DNA of 64,000 nucleotides from a bacterium (GTDB lineage Bacteria > Bacillota > Clostridia > Lachnospirales > Lachnospiraceae). Below are positions 59,067 to 64,000 of this stretch, piece after piece. The stretch is taken from positions 16,128 through 80,127 of the forward strand of contig JAMPFT010000011.1 of the NCBI GenBank assembly GCA_023664305.1, given 5' to 3'. The translations under genes were made by a program, and so were the position numbers. The first letter of the stretch is position 1; the number at the start of each line of letters is the position of its first letter. The notes under the pieces are model-generated. The model made no database searches. It saw only the letters and a program-made list of their open reading frames with translations, and was not told the origin of the DNA.

Positions 59067-60092
59067 ATGGCAAAGGTAAGATTGGGGAAGACACAGATTC
59101 TGGCGGAGAAAAACGCCTTCGGCGCGCTGCCCGTCCAGCGGATATCCGGGGAAGCCGCGGTAAAACTGCTGCGCAGGGCATATGAGAGCGGCGTGAATTT
59201 CTTTGACACGGCGCGGTGGTATACGGACAGTGAGGAAAAGCTGGGGAAGGCACTCGAGGATGTGCGCGGGAATCTTTATATTGCCACAAAGACGGGATCC
59301 GCGACGCCGGAGGGTTTTTGGAAGGATCTGCATACCTCTCTGACAAATCTGAGGACGGATTATATCGATATCTATCAGTTCCATAATCCGGCGTTCTGTC
59401 CGAAACCGGGGGATGGGACAGGGCTTTATGAGGCCATGCTGGAGGCAAAGGAAAAAGGAATGATCCGTCATATCGGTATTACGAACCACCGCCTGAGCGT
59501 TGCCCATGAGGCTGTGGAGAGCGGTCTGTACGAGACGCTGCAATTTCCCTTCAGCTATCTCGCGACAGAAAAGGATATCGAGCTGGCGGAAAAATGTCGG
59601 GATGCGGATATGGGCTTTATCGCCATGAAAGCCCTGTCGGGAGGGTTGATCACCAACTCTGCGGCGGCATATGCTTTTCTGGCGCAGTATGAAAATGTTT
59701 TGCCCATCTGGGGAATCCAAAAGGAAAGCGAGCTGGACGAATTTCTTTCCTATATAGAGAATCCGCCCGCGCTGAGCGAAGAACTGTCGGCGGTCATTGC
59801 GCGCGACAGAGAAGAGCTTCTGGGAGATTTCTGCCGGGGCTGCGGCTACTGTATGCCCTGCCCTGTGGGCATCGAGATTAATAACTGCGCGAGGATGAGT
59901 CTGTTGATCCGCAGGTCGCCTTCTGCGGCGCAGCTGACGCCTGAGGCGCAGGCAAAGATGAAGCGGATTGAAGAGTGTCTTCATTGCGGAAAATGTAAGG
60001 CAAAGTGTCCTTACGGATTGGATACGCCGGCGCTGCTGGAAAAAAATTACAGGGATTACTGCGATATCCTGTCGGGGAAGACTGCTTTATAG
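59067..60092 (+). CDS. Aldo/keto reductase with C-terminal [4Fe-4S] motifs
   Basis: A 341-residue NAD(P)H-dependent oxidoreductase: TIM-barrel AKR domain (1-255) with 'GVNFFDTARWYTDSEEKLGK' (Asp and Tyr of the active site), 'ATKTGSATPEGFWKDLHTSL' and 'DYIDIYQFHNP', then a ferredoxin-like end with 'CRGCGYCMPCPVGIEINNC' and 'CLHCGKCKAKCPYG', which can hold two [4Fe-4S] clusters. Such fused AKRs are common in anaerobes; substrates are mostly unknown. GAGAGCGAGG precedes the ATG. No partner gene is close by. Confidence 0.92.
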   Translation: MAKVRLGKTQILAEKNAFGALPVQRISGEAAVKLLRRAYESGVNFFDTARWYTDSEEKLGKALEDVRGNLYIATKTGSATPEGFWKDLHTSLTNLRTDYIDIYQFHNPAFCPKPGDGTGLYEAMLEAKEKGMIRHIGITNHRLSVAHEAVESGLYETLQFPFSYLATEKDIELAEKCRDADMGFIAMKALSGGLITNSAAAYAFLAQYENVLPIWGIQKESELDEFLSYIENPPALSEELSAVIARDREELLGDFCRGCGYCMPCPVGIEINNCARMSLLIRRSPSAAQLTPEAQAKMKRIEECLHCGKCKAKCPYGLDTPALLEKNYRDYCDILSGKTAL

Positions 60093-60124
60093 GCGGATCG
60101 GCGAATAACTTCCTCCCTGTGGGT

Positions 60125-60130
60125 TATACT
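60125..60130 (+). promoter_or_regulatory. Possible -10 of the enolase gene
   Basis: TATACT at 60125-60130, 42 bases before the start codon, without a clear -35. Low support. The ribosome site AAGGAGGAA at 60159-60167 is strong. Confidence 0.35.
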
Positions 60131-60172
60131 TAAGATCAGACGGATCAAAGTATCTCACAAGGAGGAATTTTT

Positions 60173-61501
60173 ATGCAGATCTATTTGGAAATCACAAGAG
60201 TAAGGGCGCGGGAAATTCTGGATTCCCGGGGCAATCCCACCGTGGAGGCGCAGCTGACGGTTAAAAACCCGCTGGACGCACGGACCTATACCGGAATCGC
60301 CGCCGTGCCCTCCGGAGCCAGCACAGGGCGCTTTGAGGCGGTGGAGTTGCGCGACGGCGAGACGAGATATTTTGGCCTTGGCGTGCAGCATGCCGTGAAA
60401 AATGTCAATGAGAAGATTTCCTCTGCGATCCTGGGGAAAAATGCGCTGGAGCAGGCGATGATCGACAGGATTATGCTGGAACTGGACGGCACGGAGGGCA
60501 GGGAGAATCTCGGAGCCAACGCCATACTGTCGGTCTCCCTTGCCTGCGCAAAGGCGGCGGCAAAAGCACTCCACATGCCTCTTTTCAGATACCTGGGAGG
60601 CGTCGGTTCCCGCTTGATGCCCGTACCGATGATGAATATCTTAAACGGCGGAAAGCATGCGGCCAACACCGTGGATTTTCAGGAATTTATGATCATGCCC
60701 GTGCGGGCGAAAAATTTTGCGGAAGCCCTGCGCATTTGCGCGGAGGTATATCATAATCTGAAAAAGCTGCTGGAGTTCAGGGGGCTGTCTACGGGAGTCG
60801 GAGATGAGGGCGGGTTCGCGCCGGATCTTCCCGATGCGGAAAGCGCGCTTTCTCTTTTGGTGGAGGCGATGGAGGCTGCAGGCTACGAACCGGGAGCGGA
60901 TATCAGAATAGCAATCGACGCGGCGAGCAGCGAGCTGTACAATGAAAAGACCGGCATGTATCATTTTCCCGGAGAAAGCCGCCTGAAAGGGCAGGAGATC
61001 ATACGAAGCACCGGGGAAATGATCGCTTACTATGCGGCGCTGACGGAACGTTTTCCGATTATCTCTGTCGAGGACGGCCTGGCGGAGGAGGACTGGGACG
61101 GCTGGCAGGAGCTGACAAAACGGATCGGGAAAAAGGTGCAGCTGGTGGGAGACGATCTTTTTGTCACGAACACAAAGCGGCTGGCGGCAGGAATCCAATT
61201 AGGCTGCGCCAATGCAATCCTTATAAAGGTAAATCAGATCGGAACCCTTACCGAGGCCTGCGAGGCGGTGGAGATGGCGCATAAAAACGGTTACTGCGCA
61301 GTGATTTCCCACCGTTCCGGAGAGACGGAGGATACAACGATCGCGGATATCGCCGTGGCATGGAACGCAGGGCAGATCAAGACGGGAGCCCCCTGCAGAA
61401 GCGATCGTGTGGCAAAATATAACAGGCTGTTAAGGATAGAAGAGGAGCTTGAGACGACGGCGCAGTATCCCGGCATGGCGGCGTTTCACGGAAAGGATTA
61501 G
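60173..61501 (+). CDS. eno: Enolase (phosphopyruvate hydratase)
   Basis: Converts 2-phosphoglycerate to phosphoenolpyruvate. The 442-residue product has all family marks: '[19 protein letters not shown]', '[17 protein letters not shown]', the Mg ligands in '[14 protein letters not shown]' and '[11 protein letters not shown]', catalytic Lys in '[15 protein letters not shown]' and '[20 protein letters not shown]'. The N-terminus '[10 protein letters not shown]' is slightly longer than usual. It is one step after gpmI in glycolysis, although five other features lie between. A clear terminator follows. Confidence 0.98.
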   Translation: MQIYLEITRVRAREILDSRGNPTVEAQLTVKNPLDARTYTGIAAVPSGASTGRFEAVELRDGETRYFGLGVQHAVKNVNEKISSAILGKNALEQAMIDRIMLELDGTEGRENLGANAILSVSLACAKAAAKALHMPLFRYLGGVGSRLMPVPMMNILNGGKHAANTVDFQEFMIMPVRAKNFAEALRICAEVYHNLKKLLEFRGLSTGVGDEGGFAPDLPDAESALSLLVEAMEAAGYEPGADIRIAIDAASSELYNEKTGMYHFPGESRLKGQEIIRSTGEMIAYYAALTERFPIISVEDGLAEEDWDGWQELTKRIGKKVQLVGDDLFVTNTKRLAAGIQLGCANAILIKVNQIGTLTEACEAVEMAHKNGYCAVISHRSGETEDTTIADIAVAWNAGQIKTGAPCRSDRVAKYNRLLRIEEELETTAQYPGMAAFHGKD

Positions 61502-61537
61502 CATCTTAAGCAAAATGTGTTCCGACATAGCGTTCTT

Positions 61538-61597
61538 CATGAAAATGTACCGATCGGTGCGGTCATCCGGCGAACATTTTCATGTTACATATTTTTT
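61538..61597 (+). terminator. Terminator of eno
   Basis: CATGAAAATGT (61538-61548) pairs perfectly with ACATTTTCATG (61574-61584); a T6 run follows at 61592-61597. The loop of 25 bases has a GATCGG/CCGG sub-stem. The distance of seven bases between stem and T-run is a little long. Confidence 0.6.
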
Positions 61598-61789
61598 GCT
61601 TGCTTTTCCGGCGGCGGTGTGTTAATCTGAATATCAGAAGGAATCTTAAACGAAACAACCCCGGATGTTTCAATGTCTTATCTTTCTACAGGATGTCTTG
61701 GCTTTTCGCCATCGATTCAAAAAAAACAGAATATTGCAGATGGGCGAAAGACGGCTTTCTCCTGTCTGCAGACAGGGAGGTATGTATCT
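61598..61789 (+). other. Gap between eno terminator and the coiled-coil gene
   Basis: Nothing definite is seen. AGGGAGG (61775-61781) is the ribosome site of the next gene. CTGTCTGCAGACAG near 61763-61776 is a palindrome next to it and could hide the site. Confidence 0.4.
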
Positions 61790-62167
61790 ATGATAGACCA
61801 TGAAATGCTTGCGGCGATCTCGGATTTGCTGGAAGAGAAGCTTGAAGAAAAGCTCGAAGAAAAACTTGAAGAAAAGCTGGAAGAGAAGCTTGAAAAGAAA
61901 TTTGAAGAAAAACTGAAACCGATCAATGAACGGCTCGACAGACTGGAAACGACCACGGCCAAACTGAGTGACGACATGACATACGTCAAGGTGGTGCTTT
62001 TGGAAAATAATGTGCTTCCGCGCCTTGATACGATAGAAAAGTGCTATGTGGAAACGTCGAGGAGATATCTGGAGCGGACGGAGCAGATGGATCGGATGCA
62101 GTCGGATGTTGATAATCTCAAGATTACGGTACAGAAGCACAGCGAAATCCTTCAGAAAATATCCTGA
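61790..62167 (+). CDS. Small coiled-coil protein with EEKL repeats, unknown function
   Basis: A 125-residue soluble protein: 'MIDHEMLAAISDLLEEKLEE' start, about six EEKL units (residues 15-40, 12-base DNA units such as GAAGAAAAGCTC), then a heptad-rich helix with 'ERLDRLETTTAKLSDDMTYV' and 'MDRMQSDVDNLKITVQKHSE'. It should form a long coiled coil. I do not recognise a defined function. AGGGAGG nine bases before the ATG at 61790 sets the start. Confidence 0.65.
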   Translation: MIDHEMLAAISDLLEEKLEEKLEEKLEEKLEEKLEKKFEEKLKPINERLDRLETTTAKLSDDMTYVKVVLLENNVLPRLDTIEKCYVETSRRYLERTEQMDRMQSDVDNLKITVQKHSEILQKIS

Positions 62168-62202
62168 AAAATACGTTCCCACTGGATTTTACCTTCGGGT
62201 CT

Positions 62203-62211
62203 TGCTATAAT
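62203..62211 (+). promoter_or_regulatory. Extended -10 promoter of the recombinase gene
   Basis: TGCTATAAT (62203-62211) with TGGATT 17 bases upstream (62183-62188). Followed eight bases later by the dyad GCAAAC-AGAC-GTTTGC (62219-62234), which may be an operator or 5' hairpin. Confidence 0.6.
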
Positions 62212-62260
62212 CCCCTTTGCAAACAGACGTTTGCCATACGGAAAGAAGGAGGTATTGCAT

Positions 62261-63526
62261 ATGGCATCGATCAGAAGAGTCACTCATAAAAACGGCAGAG
62301 TGGTCTACCGTATCGTCATCAGTCTGGGGTATGACGATACGGGAGGAAAACGGGTAAAGAACCTTACCTTCGCGGTGAACCAGTCCGCCACTCCAAAGCA
62401 GCAGGAGAGAGAGGCACTCCGGTACGCGCTTGCCGTGGAGGAAAAGGTGAAGCACGGAGATGAGGAAGGGGCAGGCAGGGAATCCTTTGAGGAAGCGGCA
62501 GCGTTTTGGCTGGAAGACGTCAGGGGCAGCCTCGCCTACGGAACCTACCGCGGTTACGAGCAGCTTTTACGTTCGGGTATTCTTCCTTATTTCAAGGGGA
62601 ATCGGATCAATTGCATCAAAACGGCGGACATCGAAGCCTTTTACCACACGCTGGCCGGAAAATACGCTCCCGGCACCATCCGCCGCTACGCCAACGTGTT
62701 AAGCTGCATTTTTAAGACTGCCGCGCGCCGGGACATCATCGCGGACAACCCCTGCCGGTATGCCAGAAAGCCCCGAAAAGGCCGGACGGAAGAGAGGCTG
62801 CGATTCTTTACGCCGCAGCAGTCGCTGATGTTTCTGCGGTCGCTGGATCTGACTTACGGGGAAAGCGGAAGCGAACAGACGAAAGCGAAGAAGCCCTATA
62901 AAGTATCTACGCAATATAAGGTGTTCTACAATCTCTCTCTGTTCTGCGGTTTTCGCAAGGGAGAAACCTTGGCCCTTAACTGGAGCGATATTGACTTTGA
63001 AACGGGAGAAATTTCGGTCACGAAAGCCATCGGGCGCACCGAGAAGGGCTTTACCTATAAGGAGCCCAAAAACGGCTCGTCCGTGCGCCGGGTGCCGTTT
63101 CCGGACTGCGTGGGAGAGCTTTTGACAAAATACCGTGAGGAATACGACGGGCGAAAGAACAGCCTGGGGGATGCATGGGCCGGGAAGGACAATCTGTTTG
63201 TCAGAGCCGACGGCAGCCTCATGGGCCACACCACCGCATATCAGCATTTTGTACGCCACCTGGAATATTATAACCGGTGGGTGAGAGATTTTCCCGAAAA
63301 GGCACGGGAAGAGGGCCTGAAGGAGCTGCCGCAGATCCCGCTTCACGGACTCAGACATTCCTGCGCCACCCTGCTGAATTATCTAAAGGTCAACATCGCC
63401 GACATCTCAAAATATCTGGGACATGCAGCCTGCTCCACCACCATGAATATTTACGCCCACAGCTTTGAGGCCCAGAGGCAGGAAGCGAGAGAGAAGCTGA
63501 ATGCGTTTGTCAGAGACTGCCGTTGA
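62261..63526 (+). CDS. Tyrosine-type site-specific recombinase (integrase)
   Basis: A 421-residue recombinase: N-terminal arm-binding-like part (1-75, 'SIRRVTHKNGRVVYRIVISL'), a SAM-like core-binding domain (about 80-165) and a catalytic domain (about 185-410). The catalytic set is complete: Arg 232 in 'FCGFRKGETLAL', Lys in the beta-hairpin, His 362 and Arg 365 in 'LHGLRHSCATLL', His in 'YLGHAACSTTM' and Tyr 398 in 'NIYAHSF'. It resembles integrases of conjugative elements and prophages. AAGGAGG (62246-62252) sets the start at 62261. No excisionase or att repeat is seen in the window. Confidence 0.93.
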   Translation: MASIRRVTHKNGRVVYRIVISLGYDDTGGKRVKNLTFAVNQSATPKQQEREALRYALAVEEKVKHGDEEGAGRESFEEAAAFWLEDVRGSLAYGTYRGYEQLLRSGILPYFKGNRINCIKTADIEAFYHTLAGKYAPGTIRRYANVLSCIFKTAARRDIIADNPCRYARKPRKGRTEERLRFFTPQQSLMFLRSLDLTYGESGSEQTKAKKPYKVSTQYKVFYNLSLFCGFRKGETLALNWSDIDFETGEISVTKAIGRTEKGFTYKEPKNGSSVRRVPFPDCVGELLTKYREEYDGRKNSLGDAWAGKDNLFVRADGSLMGHTTAYQHFVRHLEYYNRWVRDFPEKAREEGLKELPQIPLHGLRHSCATLLNYLKVNIADISKYLGHAACSTTMNIYAHSFEAQRQEAREKLNAFVRDCR

Positions 63527-63935
63527 ACGGACTTCCTGTCCGTGCGGTTTTGCGCGTAAAAATGCGGCGTAATGTCGGAACGGGCGCGGAATACGATTTT
63601 CATACCGGGTTGCAAAAGCACAAAGGGGAAAAGAGCACGGCAGAGAGTCTGCGCCGACGTTACCGTTATACTATCGGCACACCGGAAGAAGAGGAAAGCG
63701 TGGCGGCATTATCGCGAGGAAGCAGGACAAAAACGTCGAATTGCGGTTTTTTTAACGGATTCAAGGTATAACTGTTTGCGATTTCGAGAGAGGCTTCGAA
63801 AAATCAAAAAAGGAAGTTGTCAAATTTGTGAATATACGGTCTGTTGAAACCTTATTTATTGTAGAATAATAACAAATGCCGAAAAACGTTGTGAATCCAC
63901 GGCTTTTGACAATCACAGACAACGGCAAAAAAATC
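63527..63935 (+). other. Stretch with no supported gene after the recombinase
   Basis: ACGGAC-TTCCT-GTCCGT (63528-63544) with GCGGTTTT is a weak terminator for the recombinase. Two short open frames (to 63771 and 63847) lack ribosome sites and recognisable protein features. The composition shifts to AT-rich after about 63760. Confidence 0.4.
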
Positions 63936-63964
63936 TTGACATTTCCCAAAGTGTAATTTATACT
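63936..63964 (+). promoter_or_regulatory. Near-consensus promoter firing out of the right edge
   Basis: TTGACA (63936-63941), 17-base spacer, TATACT (63959-63964). The gene it drives is beyond the window. Confidence 0.75.
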
Positions 63965-63981
63965 GAATTATGCAAATTACA
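63952..63981. promoter_or_regulatory. Operator-like dyad around the right-edge -10
   Basis: TGTAATTT (63952-63959) and AAATTACA (63974-63981) are perfect inverted repeats with 14 bases between, bracketing the TATACT. The spacing suits a dimeric repressor such as a MarR or TetR type. Confidence 0.55.
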
Positions 63982-64000
63982 TAGGGCGCAAATTGTATAC

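Noticed and set aside
63523-63847. Short open frames after the recombinase as genes
   Set aside because: No ribosome site, no family features, and the two overlap in different frames.

Overview
The window is a chromosomal segment of a motile, GC-rich Clostridia bacterium, most likely Lachnospiraceae. This placement rests on the Bacillus/Clostridium-type order of the large flagellar/chemotaxis operon (fliJ to sigD, then rpsB-tsf), the CheC/CheD/FliY chemotaxis set, strong AGGAGG ribosome sites, and the styles of the solute-binding lipoproteins and Rpn-type nuclease. A species call is not possible from the sequence alone.

Region 1 (1-27.9 kb, all + strand) is the distal two thirds of a fla/che operon: fliJ (cut by the window edge), a MotE/YlxF-like gene, fliK, flgD, a TIGR02530-type gene, flgE, flbD, motA, motB, fliL, fliM, fliY, cheY, fliO, fliP, fliQ, fliR, flhB, flhA, flhF, flhG, a PilZ gene, cheB, cheA, cheW, cheC, cheD, a small membrane protein, sigD, a small basic protein, a SwrB-like membrane protein and a protein with an MltG-like N-terminal module. 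Many genes overlap by 1-14 bases. Together they build the hook, stator, switch and export gate, run CheA-CheY signalling with CheC/CheD/FliY adaptation, and encode the late-gene sigma factor. A sigma-D-like promoter precedes fliK.

Region 2 (27.9-29.8 kb) is rpsB-tsf with a near-consensus promoter. Region 3 (30-35.5 kb) is a three-gene phosphorelay: hybrid kinase, REC-Hpt protein and a response regulator. Region 4 (35.7-40.0 kb) is a MacB/LolD-type ATPase with an FtsX-type permease that carries a roughly 400-residue coiled coil. Region 5 (40.1-40.9 kb) is a PHP-domain hydrolase.

Region 6 (41.0-51.3 kb) is a six-gene operon that I consider the best candidate for an undescribed system. It combines two large lipoproteins (propeller-like N-half plus solute-binding C-half), two sugar-type ABC permeases, an HlyD-type adaptor and a two-TM MacB periplasmic-core protein with a charged repeat tail. 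No ATPase is encoded.

Region 7 (51.4-64 kb) is a looser mosaic. It holds a YgjP-like hydrolase and a CDF transporter (both - strand), gpmI, a relic of the YgjP gene beside a 13-bp minisatellite, an archaeal-type AspRS, an Rpn-family protein (- strand), a 630-base intergenic block of nested hairpins with a duplicated promoter, an aldo/keto reductase with Fe-S motifs, enolase, a coiled-coil protein and a tyrosine recombinase. The recombinase may mark the edge of a mobile element to the right.

The most notable non-coding signal is a 5'-leader element found three times (before the small flagellar gene at 25906, the PHP gene at 40088 and gpmI at 53346). It has a conserved closing stem, a shared 3' block and an identical 13-base gap to the start codon.
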